Positions 1 through 9,513 are shown, counted from the first letter of the stretch. The stretch is 64,000 nt of DNA from Cryptosporidium bovis (GCA_009768925.2 VHIT02000054.1:124001-188000), one strand, 5' to 3'. Numbers and translations: made by a program. Notes: a model not told the origin generated them from the letters alone.

Positions 1-204
1 GAAAAAACACAAGAAACTAACACATTATTCAAAAACCTTTCCATTAAAAACCGCAAAATTAATATTGAACATGTCGATAATAACAATAACAGTCTTTTAT
101 CGGATAAAGTGATTGATAATAAACAGAAACAGTCATCAAATTGTGAATTCAAGCCAATTAAGGAATTGGAAGGTATTGGTTCTTTAATTGACCTTGATTT
201 CTAA
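1..204 (+). CDS. C-terminal end of a protein with a clathrin-box-like tail (partial)
   Basis: Frame 1 is open from the first base of the window and stops at a TAA at 202-204, giving the last 67 residues of a protein whose start lies outside. The visible part is hydrophilic, rich in Asn/Lys and probably disordered. It ends IGSLIDLDF. LIDLD fits the clathrin-box pattern (Leu, hydrophobic, any, hydrophobic, acidic), and clathrin boxes at the very C-terminus are known in epsin- and AP180-type endocytic adaptors. Function is therefore an inference from one short motif. Without the N-terminal domain the family cannot be named. Confidence 0.75.
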   Translation, partial: EKTQETNTLFKNLSIKNRKINIEHVDNNNNSLLSDKVIDNKQKQSSNCEFKPIKELEGIGSLIDLDF

Positions 205-536
205 ACATTAAACTACAATTCTGTTAGTTTTACCTCACATTTTTTAAATTAAATTATCTAGGTGCAATTCCCTTGTGCACTGAGTAAATTTGGCGCCGAC
301 CTAATAATATTTAGTTCATTTGCTGTATTTTTTCTCTCACAAACGCCCTGCCTGTTTTCAAGCACTTCTTGGGAATTAATTTACAATTTAAGTATTTATA
401 CAACACACTTTGGAGTGTTATATATATGTGAGCTTTCTAAGTAACAGACCACAACGCTGCGCAGCCCTCGATTTTGTGGTTTAGAGATTGAGAAATATTA
501 GCAAACATCTTCAAATAGAATTAATATGTATGAAAG
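205..536. other. intergenic region with one GGCGCC box
   Basis: This is AT-rich spacer between two + strand genes. It holds a TTTGGCGCC box at 289-297. A 60-codon open frame here (262-444) has no family signal or coding-like composition and was not accepted as a gene. Confidence 0.6.
289..297. promoter_or_regulatory. E2F-like TTTGGCGCC box
   Basis: The palindromic core GGCGCC lies at 292-297, about 240 bp upstream of the ATG at 537. E2F/DP-type boxes are known to be enriched upstream of Cryptosporidium genes. The assignment is by motif only. Confidence 0.45.
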
Positions 537-1253
537 ATGGAGAGTTATGTTCCAGCGAAAAACAAGAACAAAATTGCAGAAATAGTAAGAATTCAGGAAG
601 AGGTAAAAGATGAAATATTAGATTGTATAAGAGAAAGGGAAAGAATGATGTTAGAGCTGCAAAAAACTACCGAGAGTATAGGAAACAATATGATTGAAGA
701 AACAACAATGAAGGTTTTGCACAGAATAGAACTAATTATGAATACATTGGAAGGCATATTGTGTAGGTGCGAGTTGGTAGAAGCAAAGTTTACAAATACA
801 AAAAATAACTCAACAGATAATATCCACATTAAACAAATAAATCATTTAAATGCGGAATTCGAAAAAATTAAGCAAGAGTTAAGAAGCTACTATATTACCA
901 TTGAGAAAGTAACAAACATATTTATAAACGCAAATCAGATAAACAACTCTACAATTAAGAATATAAACGATAAAATATCAAAACTTTCGAGCAGTAAAAG
1001 TCATTTTGGTTTGCATGAGAGAATCAAAGAATTCAGCAATAATTTTGAGAACAACTCAAGAATTAACTTATTCAACCCACACAATCAATTTAACAATTTT
1101 GTTACACAAGAATTTAAGAGCATAAGGAATGCCATCAACTCCACCTCAAAGTCAAGACAAGAGGCGGACGATAGCATTGCTAATGCAATGAAAGAGTTTA
1201 CTGAAACGCTTCAAAACGGCTTAAAAATTGCAGTTAACAATTCAAAGTTCTAA
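537..1253 (+). CDS. coiled-coil protein of unknown function
   Basis: The frame encodes 238 residues from an ATG at 537 to a TAA at 1251-1253. I do not recognise a family. It is almost entirely charged and heptad-like, with Glu/Lys/Ile/Leu-rich helices over roughly residues 10-50, 55-150 and 195-235, so a long coiled coil is likely. There is no signal peptide or membrane segment. It could be a structural or tethering component, but nothing in the sequence says which. The gene is in tandem with the ACBP gene downstream and has an E2F-like box upstream. An antisense open frame inside it (593-829) is a shadow. Confidence 0.75.
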   Translation: MESYVPAKNKNKIAEIVRIQEEVKDEILDCIRERERMMLELQKTTESIGNNMIEETTMKVLHRIELIMNTLEGILCRCELVEAKFTNTKNNSTDNIHIKQINHLNAEFEKIKQELRSYYITIEKVTNIFINANQINNSTIKNINDKISKLSSSKSHFGLHERIKEFSNNFENNSRINLFNPHNQFNNFVTQEFKSIRNAINSTSKSRQEADDSIANAMKEFTETLQNGLKIAVNNSKF

Positions 1254-1310
1254 TTTGTTTGTGCATTTGTTTTATGCCAATGCTCGCAACATTGTAAATA
1301 ATTCATATCA

Positions 1311-1317
1311 GGCGCCA
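1311..1317. promoter_or_regulatory. E2F-like GGCGCCA box
   Basis: The GGCGCC palindrome at 1311-1316 lies 58 bp after the upstream stop and about 420 bp before the ACBP ATG. Its distance from the start makes a promoter role less certain than for the closer boxes. Confidence 0.3.
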
Positions 1318-1510
1318 CATTGGCAGTGCTACAATTATTAATGAGGTACTTATCAGTAATTAGTTTGTATTAAGGCTAAATATGTATATAGCGACAGTAG
1401 TTGTTGTTTAATGTTGGTTTTATGTGTTTAATTATGTCTTTGATTGTTCACCGAACCATTTGTCAGATTCACAGACCTTTTTTTAATTTTGCATTTAATT
1501 GGAACAGTGA

Positions 1511-1528
1511 GGGGTTGGGTGGGGGCGG
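1511..1528 (+). promoter_or_regulatory. G-rich tract, G-box-like
   Basis: The + strand carries runs of four, three and five G plus a GG pair within 18 bases in otherwise AT-rich DNA, about 200 bp before the ACBP ATG. G-box elements are described in apicomplexan promoters. The tract could also form an imperfect quadruplex, because only three runs reach three G. Confidence 0.3.
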
Positions 1529-1731
1529 CAGATTTGTATTGCTAAAAATGTAAATACGTGAAGTGCTTATTTAAATTCAGTTTGTAGAAGAATAACATAT
1601 TTTTGGATTGAAGTTTATTTAATTATCTATTATTAAAATACGGAAAAAGTAAGCTTTTCCCTGCCTTTGCTTTAGAACAAGCTAACGTTTTTTTTACATC
1701 AGATATATAGTGTGGCAAGCAACTCTCGGGG

Positions 1732-2553
1732 ATGACGGACATATTGGAGAAGAATACTAAATTCGCAAGTGCAGCGAAATATTGTGCAGACAATGTGAGC
1801 TCTTTTAGCAACGATGAATTGCTGGAATTGTATGGATACTATAAGCAGGCAACAGTGGGCGATTCTCCAAATTCCGGTTCCTCTGTTTTTTCAGTATTTA
1901 GTCTTAAAGACAAGGCCAAAGCTAAATCATGGGCTGAGAAAAAGGGTATTAGTCCGGAGGATGCAGCTGAAAAATATATTGAACTTATTATTAAGAAAAA
2001 TCCCGACTGGGAAACGACTATTGGTAAGGATATACGAGAAATTTCATTATCAAATTCAACTTCTATCCCAGTTATGACTTCTCCAGATGACAAGGGGATA
2101 GAAGAGATTGATATTGAGAGTAAAGGTATTATTAATAATGCCTTATTAAATCCAATTTTTAATGAGAGTAACTGTTCTAACATTGTTTTTGATGCATTTT
2201 GTTCTCAGGTAAATAATAATAATATAGACTATATAAAAGGTATTCTAGACAAATTTCAGTTCCTTTCAAGATCGACTAGTTCTGAAGGTTCGACTGCTCT
2301 TCACTATGCCTGTGATAAAGGTTACATAGAGCTTTCTGCACTGTTGCTTAAATACGGGGCCGATCCGAACGGTAAGGACAAATTTGGAGACACCCCTCTT
2401 CACATCTCAGCCACCTGTGACAATTTAGAGTGCGTCAAACTTCTAACTAGTTACGGTGCCGATCCTCTTATAGTTAACGATGATGGTCTTAAACCACAAG
2501 AAACTGCTGACAACACTGAAATCATTTCATTTCTGGCTAACTTAAAACAATGA
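1732..2553 (+). CDS. ACBP1: long-type acyl-CoA-binding protein with ankyrin repeats
   Basis: This 273-residue protein binds long-chain acyl-CoA esters. The N-terminal ACBP domain covers about residues 5-95 and carries the family signature YGYYKQATVGD (34-44) and the KAKAKSWAEKKGISPEDA helix. A linker follows, then two to three ankyrin repeats over about residues 185-265, with TALHYA and TPLHIS cores and GADP turns. The ACBP-plus-ankyrin order is the long type described for Cryptosporidium ACBP1, which has been reported at the parasitophorous vacuole membrane. There is no signal peptide or membrane segment, so membrane association would have to come from ankyrin partners. The start is the first ATG of the frame. 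Cryptosporidium lacks fatty-acid synthesis in a plastid and depends on scavenged lipids, which fits an acyl-CoA carrier role. Confidence 0.93.
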   Translation: MTDILEKNTKFASAAKYCADNVSSFSNDELLELYGYYKQATVGDSPNSGSSVFSVFSLKDKAKAKSWAEKKGISPEDAAEKYIELIIKKNPDWETTIGKDIREISLSNSTSIPVMTSPDDKGIEEIDIESKGIINNALLNPIFNESNCSNIVFDAFCSQVNNNNIDYIKGILDKFQFLSRSTSSEGSTALHYACDKGYIELSALLLKYGADPNGKDKFGDTPLHISATCDNLECVKLLTSYGADPLIVNDDGLKPQETADNTEIISFLANLKQ

Positions 2554-2628
2554 TATCAACAATGATAGCATCGATATTGTTCTGTTGTAAACACCTATTT
2601 TATGAGTAACATTATACCATTATTCGAA

Positions 2629-3111
2629 TTATAGAGACAAACATGAGCAGCAACCCTGACATAAACAATAGGAATTAAGTTCACTTCTGTTAAGTATTAT
2701 CTGGTTTCTTTGCTTTGCACAATGACAGCAATGCTGCACTGTCCGTACGTTATCTGGTTGTTGAACTAGTACTTTCCCATTGCTATTATTATTATTATTA
2801 CATTGTGTACCATATTTGTACCCTCCTTGCAGTATTAATTTATGTAAGCATCCATTACAGTTAATACACTCACTTCTGTTATAGGTGTTGCCACCTAGTA
2901 TCACCCTGTTGTTTCTCCTAATCAAACCACCATAACCACCAATTCTACATACATGTCTATCGACATTTTGACATATAGGTCCGCTTATTCCAATGCCATT
3001 CTGGAGTATTATGCTGCAAATGCAGTTCCTTATGCAGGGACAATTTATCTGTTTCCTATTACACACGTAACTTACATTACTATTGTCTAATATATTGTTC
3101 CTGGTACACAT
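2629..3111 (-). CDS. orphan cysteine-rich protein (candidate gene)
   Basis: The minus-strand frame runs from an ATG (complement of 3109-3111) to a TAA (2629-2631) and encodes 160 residues, of which 20 are Cys. Cysteines occur as clusters: CPCIRNCIC near residue 25-32, CINCNGC near 90, CCHC near 125 and CLCQGCCSC at the C-terminus. The frame coincides with a clear rise in GC relative to the very AT-rich DNA on both sides, which argues for coding. There is no signal peptide, zinc-finger consensus or known metallothionein spacing that I can identify. The gene would converge on the ACBP gene, with 75 bp between the two stops. No function is proposed, and the frame could still be fortuitous. Confidence 0.45.
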   Translation of the reverse strand: MCTRNNILDNSNVSYVCNRKQINCPCIRNCICSIILQNGIGISGPICQNVDRHVCRIGGYGGLIRRNNRVILGGNTYNRSECINCNGCLHKLILQGGYKYGTQCNNNNNSNGKVLVQQPDNVRTVQHCCHCAKQRNQIILNRSELNSYCLCQGCCSCLSL

Positions 3112-3274
3112 TTCTCTTTTTGTACTTTATACTAATAACCTAATGTGATAATATATCTATTTGTTTAATCAATTTATATATTATTTATATATGATACATT
3201 ACGTTATATTGTGTTTTACAATTTTTGGTACTTGTTTGACCTTTATCGTTTTTTCTTTCTATTTTTCTACAGGT

Positions 3275-3301
3275 CTGGTCTAGTCTAGCCTAGTCTAGTC
3301 C
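3275..3301 (+). repeat. short TAGTC/TAGCC tandem repeat
   Basis: About five copies of a 5-bp TAGTC unit, one of them TAGCC, run in tandem after a pyrimidine-rich stretch. It is a microsatellite-scale repeat with no evident function. Confidence 0.6.
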
Positions 3302-3822
3302 ATTGTTTGCATTAACATCGAGAGCACTACATAATCGTTTAAATATATGTAAATTTTTTCAACATTTGATTTCTTATTACCAAGACACAGTAAATGACTT
3401 ATTTTATATATATAAGGCATTAACTCCCGTTGTATATTTTTAAATTTACTTATTTTATAGTTATACTGGTGTAAATACCGGGTTTGGAATACTCACCTTA
3501 ACCCTTGTTGAATGCAAGCAATTTTTCCATTTTAAGGTAATCTATTGCACTGAATATAATTTAATGTGGCTGAAATAAGCATTACAAATTAAAATCAAGA
3601 TATTTAAGTGCCACGTCTCGTTTTATTATTTCACTTATGTCCATATTAATATTTGCTAACAATCTATTTTCAACTACGTATTCAATGTATGTATATTTAC
3701 TTTTGTATAGTATTTTACTATATTTTCCGTTAATCCACTTTCTAAAATCGTCAAATATTATAAAATTAAAATGATAGGCATTTTGTTACTCCATGAAAAA
3801 TGCTAATTACCGGCAATTTTTA

Positions 3823-3840
3823 TGCATGCATGTATGCATG
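3823..3840. promoter_or_regulatory. TGCATGCA cluster (ApiAP2-type boxes)
   Basis: TGCATGCA and a second TGCATG, separated by TGTA, lie about 200 bp upstream of the ATG at 4036. GCATGC cores are bound by ApiAP2 factors in apicomplexans. The link to this gene is by position only. Confidence 0.4.
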
Positions 3841-4035
3841 TACTTTTGTCCACACATAAGGTAAAATAGTAGTTTACTTATTCACTTTAGTGTTCATAAT
3901 AGGTTTGTGATTAAATATTTAAAAATGAATTGATAAACAAATACAAATATGTAAACAAAATAAGGTAGACCTGAATATTGTTACTTTATTGATGTCTTAA
4001 CGGCATTTATTAGATTTAAATCTAATTAGCAATTA

Positions 4036-4992
4036 ATGATGAAAGGCAAACGTAATGGAATGAAAAATTTTTTTAATTTGTTGATTCTATTAGTGTTAAT
4101 ACTCAACATCATATTAATTCATGATTTTGTAAGATGTACAGAAGAAAAAACGGAAAGTGATACTTTTTTGGAAGACATTAAAGTGTTGTTACAAAGTATA
4201 TGTGAGAAAATCAGTAAAAGCAATTGGGAAAAGCATAAGAGCTTAAAAGAATGTTATAGTTCTTCTATATACATAAACGAATATCTTTGGTTAATATCTT
4301 CATTTATTGTTGCTCAAGAATTGAATAAGGAATTTAATTCAATTATGGTACTACCTAACCATGCAAATATAAATGAATGTACAAAATTAAATGAAAAACA
4401 ATGTATAACAAAGGTGAATATAAAAAAAGAGAATAACAAAATATCAATTGATTATAACAACATAAACGAAATAATTTCACCTATTATAAATGAATGTAAA
4501 GTTACCAATCCACACATTCGTTCTAGTTTGAATATATTATGGTTAGAATCAAATAGTAAATTATCAGAGATAAGTAAGTACCAAAGCCTATTGGTAGGTA
4601 AAGGGTATACAGAATTAATGGAATTTGAGGATTTATTTGACGATTTGTCAACATTAATTTGTTCTGATATAAAAAAATATATTTACTCTGATAAGTATAG
4701 ATCTGAAATCAGGAATACTATTCTGAATATAATTAACAATGGCCAAAATAATGATCACATTCAAGATCCTATATATGTTAGAATTCCAATGAAATACGAC
4801 TTTGGAACGGAAATTGATGAGAGTTTGTGTCGTGAAATTAAAGATAAAATACCTATATTAGATAAATATAGTAGAGTGGAACTATTTATTGAAAAAAATG
4901 ATAAATATGTCATCCTTAATAATATTGACAATATTAAAATAGAATGTGAACCAAATGAAAATAAAAGAGTAGTTACATGGAGAATCTATTGA
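4036..4992 (+). CDS. secreted protein of unknown function
   Basis: The 318-residue product starts with two adjacent Met codons, followed by a basic stretch and a strongly hydrophobic segment (about residues 11-30, FFNLLILLVLILNIILIHDF). This is a typical signal peptide or, less likely, a signal anchor. The mature part has about ten Cys spread along the chain (for example NEC, KQC, LIC, SLC, IEC), which suits a disulphide-bonded secreted protein. It is otherwise Asn/Ile/Lys-rich and alpha-helical. No domain is recognised and there is no C-terminal membrane segment or GPI signal. It is probably a lineage-specific secreted protein of the parasite. A GCATGC cluster lies 200 bp upstream. Confidence 0.8.
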   Translation: MMKGKRNGMKNFFNLLILLVLILNIILIHDFVRCTEEKTESDTFLEDIKVLLQSICEKISKSNWEKHKSLKECYSSSIYINEYLWLISSFIVAQELNKEFNSIMVLPNHANINECTKLNEKQCITKVNIKKENNKISIDYNNINEIISPIINECKVTNPHIRSSLNILWLESNSKLSEISKYQSLLVGKGYTELMEFEDLFDDLSTLICSDIKKYIYSDKYRSEIRNTILNIINNGQNNDHIQDPIYVRIPMKYDFGTEIDESLCREIKDKIPILDKYSRVELFIEKNDKYVILNNIDNIKIECEPNENKRVVTWRIY

Positions 4993-5055
4993 ATTATCCC
5001 GTTAGTGGAAATAATAATTAAATATAGGTATGTATTAATCAAATTTTTAACACTA

Positions 5056-6195
5056 TTATGTATCTAACAACTGAGACATTTTTTTGGTTAATAGACCTTT
5101 TTTTGAAGCATGTTTTAATAATGTGAGAACAAATGGAAGGAAGTCATGTCTTCTCCTCACATTTTCTCTTTTCCATTCACTACGAATACACTTTTCAGCA
5201 TCTAAAATGGACAAGTTGCCGTTGATTTCTTGATTTATACTACTTATTTTGTTCTTTATTTTTTCTACATTGTCTGGTATCTCTGTAATAAGCGATTCTA
5301 TTTCACCATCACCACAAAGTGAGTCTTCATCATCGCAATCATCATTGTCATACCCCATTTCAGGAATATATTCATCACTTAAGCTCATTAGTTTTGCAAT
5401 GTATATTTGTTTAGTTCTATTCAATTCCTTTATTTTTTTATTTAAATTATATATTTTATCAGGAACAACTGCCATTAAACTAAATCTAATCTCACCTTTA
5501 TTATCATCACTTTTATAAAGTCCCATCCTTCTTTTAACTTCATTTATTGCAATATCTACCCATATCTTTGGGTTTGCGTATAGTTTATCAATTCCACTGT
5601 TATTATTGTCATCAATAACAGTTGGTTTTCCAAGTTTGACCACACCAGATGCAAGGCCATCTAATTCATAAACATTATCGCCAAATGGAATATAACAAAC
5701 GTAATGAAATGCATCACCTTTTGTACTTTTTATTTCCGGATCGGATATCTCTAAAGATGATATGGGATAAAACGAGTTGTGAGCTGTTCTTAATACTTCG
5801 CTATTTCCTATTACAAGTCCTTTTGAAGTAGCATCAAATTCCGCTGAAAACTTTTTTAATTCAGATAGATGAGGGCCTATATTTATATCTTCTCGGTTTA
5901 ATAATATAGAAAGTATTGCTTGTGTTGCACAAGCATTATTTATTACTTGACGCGCATAAAACATTCCAAATGGTGCTTCCATTGGGATATTTATATATGT
6001 ATCTTTCGTTCTCTCCACAAACTTAAAAAGAAATATTATCCCATATATATTACCAAATTCGCTTATTATATTAATTATCCCATCATCACTATAGTCATAT
6101 ATCTCTGTAAATTGTGCACCCTTAACTCCGTACTTCTCAATTAATTCTGTAAAAACTCCGGGATCACTTTCTATTGTACACCAATCGTTTGACAT
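5056..6195 (-). CDS. UCHL5: ubiquitin C-terminal hydrolase, UCH37/UCHL5 type
   Basis: This 379-residue cysteine protease of peptidase family C12 removes ubiquitin (in apicomplexan relatives also NEDD8) from conjugates. Its usual partners are the 19S proteasome and INO80. The N-terminus WCTIESDPGVFTELI (residues 5-19) and the block QVINNACATQA (83-93) are highly conserved. Catalytic residues are visible: oxyanion Gln83, nucleophile Cys89, His164 in DAFHYV and Asp179 in YELDGL. The long C-terminal tail ends with a UCH37-type ULD region (RRRHDFLPFVLTLLK, about residues 348-362) that in the animal enzyme binds the proteasome receptor. An acidic loop (about 275-300) interrupts the coiled-coil arm. 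The gene is downstream of RAD54 in the same direction, and a TGGCGCCA box lies 176 bp upstream. Confidence 0.95.
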   Translation of the reverse strand: MSNDWCTIESDPGVFTELIEKYGVKGAQFTEIYDYSDDGIINIISEFGNIYGIIFLFKFVERTKDTYINIPMEAPFGMFYARQVINNACATQAILSILLNREDINIGPHLSELKKFSAEFDATSKGLVIGNSEVLRTAHNSFYPISSLEISDPEIKSTKGDAFHYVCYIPFGDNVYELDGLASGVVKLGKPTVIDDNNNSGIDKLYANPKIWVDIAINEVKRRMGLYKSDDNKGEIRFSLMAVVPDKIYNLNKKIKELNRTKQIYIAKLMSLSDEYIPEMGYDNDDCDDEDSLCGDGEIESLITEIPDNVEKIKNKISSINQEINGNLSILDAEKCIRSEWKRENVRRRHDFLPFVLTLLKHASKKGLLTKKMSQLLDT

Positions 6196-6370
6196 TATCT
6201 CTCAATAAAAATTTAAAGCACCAATATCATATATCCCACTGTTATAATTAAAAAATATTATTATTTTCTTTCCCTGTTCACAGTTTTTCACCTTGGAACA
6301 CCCTTTTTATCATTATCTAGTTTACCTGGCGGAAAAATAAAACAAATGCAAACTATTTTATTAAAGTGAA

Positions 6371-6378
6371 TGGCGCCA
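6371..6378. promoter_or_regulatory. E2F-like TGGCGCCA box
   Basis: The perfect 8-bp palindrome sits in the 198-bp gap between the RAD54 stop and the UCH37 ATG, 176 bp upstream of the latter. Its position fits the UCH37 promoter. Confidence 0.5.
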
Positions 6379-6393
6379 AAGAGTAGCAATAAA

Positions 6394-9072
6394 TTAATCG
6401 CACATTTCACTGTTTGATGAATCGCAATCAACTTCCATTTTGTCATATTCTTCTGAATTAAATTCACTTTCATCTTCTTCAGCACACTCTTCTGAGTCAC
6501 TTTGGTCGTTCATTTTGCATTGATTATCATTTGCTTTTCTTTTTTTTGTTTCAGTATCCGAAGGTACCTCTTCGCCAAATATATTTATAACAGTGTTATT
6601 TGAGTCGCACTTGCGACCCATAACATTATCAGTATTGCAAATGTTTTCTTTTCCCTCTTTTTCGTTTTCTCCATCCTGGCTTTGAAGCTCAATTCTACAG
6701 GCCATTACAAATGACACTGGTGAAAAATTGTGAGGTAATTCAAATGGATTGGACTTTGTTTTATGTAATTCACGGTTTTCTGTCTCATAGTTGTTACCTA
6801 AACACTCACTTAATGTGTTTGAAAGTATTTCATCGGGAATTCCATCAAATGAATAATAATGACCCCAAGTATTTAATTCGTCTTCTAGTCCTGTCGTTTG
6901 CGGAACCATGTCCAAAATATTACCTTGATCATCATAACAACGATTGCATTGAATCATATCATGTGTATCTGAAATGGTATTTTCCTTTAATGTAAATAAA
7001 TCTCTAACCAAATCAGCAGATATAGAATCTTTTAGTTCGTTGTTTCCTGTAGAAGTGACAAGCATCGCACTAAGACCATCTTTGCATAATTGTCTTTGAT
7101 ATATTTTTTCTTCGATTGTGCCTGTTGAAAATAATCTATAAATATAACAATTTTTTTTTTGACCATCTCTCCAAACTCTAGCCAATGCTTGTTTATCATT
7201 AGCAGGATTCCAATCAGGATCGAACATGACAAGTCTATTTGCTCCAATAAGATTAATTCCACATCCACCTGCCTTAGAAGATAACAAAAAGGCAAAACTA
7301 TTTGAATTTGGATCATTAAATGTCTTAACTAAATTGTGTCTTCTAGTTATACTTGTTGAACCATCTAAACGAACACAAGGCACTTGAAGATCCCTACATA
7401 GTGATTCGAATAAATCCAAGGTTTGAGTATAATTGCTAACCAAAACAACTCTATCCTTAGTACTGCTTTTTATGTGGAATAAAAGTCTTGATAAAAGGTA
7501 AAATTTACCACTTAGATTTGGTTTTGAATTGAATCCAGATCTTGAATTTCTTAAATTTGTCGAGAGTGTAGCATTTTTCCTGTTGTCACAATATTCACGA
7601 GTATATTCATTAGTTGAGTTGCAATTTTTTCCATGCATCATCTCAAAATATTTTTCGCATCCTTCAAATCCTTTGCCAAAACCACCATTGTTCTTAGGCC
7701 TAATTAACAAAGGATGATTGCATAATTTCATTAATGATTGTATCGAAGATAATACTTGTCCAGTTATTCCAGATGAATTATTATTGTTGCTCAAATTATT
7801 TTCAGAATCAAGAATTTTTTTACATGTTGATGATCTTAAAAACTTCTTATATAAATAACTTTGTATTGGTGTCAAATTACAGAAAATATTTAAAATTATT
7901 TTAGGTGGTAATACTTTTGCCAACAATGTATTGGCACGTCTAAGAATAAAGTGGTTAGTTATATTTGACAATTCCATTAATCTTTTCGCCGCTAATTCCT
8001 GTTGGCATTCTGTTGCATCTGGCTCTCTTCCCTCCAATATTGGATTCGCATATAACTTTTTAAATTGAGTTACATCACCTAGTACTTGAGGATTAGCAAG
8101 TGAAACTAATGAGTAAAACTCAACCAAGTCATTTTGTATTGGTGTACCACTTAGTAATAATCTTTTCTTCGCTGGAAGATTGTTTATTGATATTGCAGTT
8201 TTTGTTCTATCATTTTTCAATCTATGTGCCTCATCACAAATAACCAAGTCAATTGGCACATTATCTAATTGTTCAACATGCATTCTAAATGTTTCATATG
8301 AAGCTATTAGTATTCTTGAATTCATATCATACTTAAATCCGGCAAAAGAGGATATTACCTTCTCTCTATCCCTTTCAGCTACTGCTGTGCACTTGCATTT
8401 TCCTTGTAACCATTTATCTATTTCAGATGCCCAATTTTTTACTAATGATGCCGGGCACACAACTACAGCCTTTCTTACTGAAGGCTTGCCATCGAATCCC
8501 TGATTTAATAATGTCCATAGTATTGTTATAGACTGAAGCGTTTTCCCAAGTCCCATATCGTCTGCTAATATGCAACCATTACCATTAAAGTCTCTTAACC
8601 CCATTAAGCATTCAAAAATAAACATTACACCCTGTCTTTGATGTTCTCTTAACCACTTCGTTAGCATTGGATCCACCTCTATTTTTCTGTTAACGTTTCC
8701 ATTCTCATCTTGAGAACTCCAAAGAACCAATGGATTAATATTAATCTTCTCGCACAAATTATCGTTCTTAATTATATTCTCTTCAAGTTTGTGTGTCAAC
8801 TTAAAGCTAGTTTGCTTTAATGTATTGCAAAAAGTTGAATCTCTCGGAATTCTGCAACCGAGTGTCATCTTCCTACTTTCTTCACTCACACCTGGAACAT
8901 GGCCCAGCATTGGTGACACAAATGATTTAAAATGTAATGGCTTGCCGGAATCTACAGACAGCATTGACATTATTGGTGTTCTAATTAACACTATTCCCGT
9001 ACTCTTCCCAGATGATTCATGTTCTAAATTTTCACTAGTCAACCCTTTTTTGCTGTCATAAACCTTCATCAT
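6394..9072 (-). CDS. RAD54: RAD54-type SNF2 helicase
   Basis: This 892-residue dsDNA translocase acts with RAD51 in homologous recombination in the nucleus. The frame opens upstream at a GTG, so I take the first ATG at 9070-9072. A second Met follows directly. SNF2 motifs are all present: I DDMGLGKT (171-178), Ia VCPASL, II DEAH (280-283), III SGTPIQND (308-315), then the C-terminal lobe with LDGST, SSKAGGCGINL and the arginine motif ALARVWRDGQ. The HQRQGVMFIFECL block and the sequence after motif VI (IEEKIYQRQLCKDGLS, then ADLVRDLF) are RAD54 hallmarks rather than CHD or SWI2. The tail is acidic and Ser/Glu-rich with a likely KKRK nuclear signal. The N-terminal RAD51-binding part is shorter than in vertebrates. 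Confidence 0.93.
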   Translation of the reverse strand: MMKVYDSKKGLTSENLEHESSGKSTGIVLIRTPIMSMLSVDSGKPLHFKSFVSPMLGHVPGVSEESRKMTLGCRIPRDSTFCNTLKQTSFKLTHKLEENIIKNDNLCEKININPLVLWSSQDENGNVNRKIEVDPMLTKWLREHQRQGVMFIFECLMGLRDFNGNGCILADDMGLGKTLQSITILWTLLNQGFDGKPSVRKAVVVCPASLVKNWASEIDKWLQGKCKCTAVAERDREKVISSFAGFKYDMNSRILIASYETFRMHVEQLDNVPIDLVICDEAHRLKNDRTKTAISINNLPAKKRLLLSGTPIQNDLVEFYSLVSLANPQVLGDVTQFKKLYANPILEGREPDATECQQELAAKRLMELSNITNHFILRRANTLLAKVLPPKIILNIFCNLTPIQSYLYKKFLRSSTCKKILDSENNLSNNNNSSGITGQVLSSIQSLMKLCNHPLLIRPKNNGGFGKGFEGCEKYFEMMHGKNCNSTNEYTREYCDNRKNATLSTNLRNSRSGFNSKPNLSGKFYLLSRLLFHIKSSTKDRVVLVSNYTQTLDLFESLCRDLQVPCVRLDGSTSITRRHNLVKTFNDPNSNSFAFLLSSKAGGCGINLIGANRLVMFDPDWNPANDKQALARVWRDGQKKNCYIYRLFSTGTIEEKIYQRQLCKDGLSAMLVTSTGNNELKDSISADLVRDLFTLKENTISDTHDMIQCNRCYDDQGNILDMVPQTTGLEDELNTWGHYYSFDGIPDEILSNTLSECLGNNYETENRELHKTKSNPFELPHNFSPVSFVMACRIELQSQDGENEKEGKENICNTDNVMGRKCDSNNTVINIFGEEVPSDTETKKRKANDNQCKMNDQSDSEECAEEDESEFNSEEYDKMEVDCDSSNSEMCD

Positions 9073-9505
9073 CTTTTTACAAAATATTAACACTGTAAAA
9101 ACTCTGTCGTTGCATTAATTTTGATTATTTTTTCCCTCAATTTAGTTATATTAAATACTTCAATTTCTACTTTACATTTACCTTGAACATATATCTTTGT
9201 ATTACTGCGTTCTCTTTGACTTCACCTAATTTAAACTCTGATGATGGTTAATACTTTTTTTAATTTTATACTTTTTACATGTCCGCCAATGATATGGGGA
9301 GAAAAAGTATAGGGTGCAGATGGTAAAGCACGATAATACTGGACAGTACAGATAAAATAAAAACAAAGCTATAAAACAATCTTGTTTACATTAACCTACT
9401 TTCTTCTGAATACAAATGTTAAACCTATTTAATTTTTTTTCTACACATGCACTTTCTTTCCACAAGAAACACATTTATTTTAACAACGGTACGCAAATTT
9501 ACAAT

Positions 9506-9513
9506 TGCATGCA
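9506..9513. promoter_or_regulatory. TGCATGCA box
   Basis: An ApiAP2-type GCATGC palindrome about 430 bp upstream of the RAD54 start and 600 bp upstream of the opposite gene. The assignment is by motif only. Confidence 0.35.

Larger units (their letters stand above)
1254..1731. other. intergenic region upstream of the ACBP gene
   Basis: The spacer of 478 bp contains a GGCGCCA box (1311-1317) just after the preceding stop and a G-rich tract at 1511-1528. The remainder is AT-rich with no supported gene. A minus-strand open frame that starts inside the ACBP gene and runs down to 1623 is not supported. Confidence 0.55.
3112..4035. other. long AT-rich intergenic region with repeats and GCATGC boxes
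   Basis: These 924 bp lie between the divergent cysteine-rich ORF and the small secreted protein. I see a short TAGTC tandem array (3275-3301) and a TGCATGCATGTATGCATG cluster (3823-3840), and no coding frame worth calling. Confidence 0.6.

Noticed and set aside
262-444. 60-codon + strand frame in the first spacer
   Set aside because: It overlaps a GGCGCC box, has no family signal and has the hydrophobic composition of random AT-rich frames.
9091-9093. GTG as start of RAD54
   Set aside because: Nuclear genes of this kind start at ATG, and the first ATG is at 9070-9072 with all motifs downstream.
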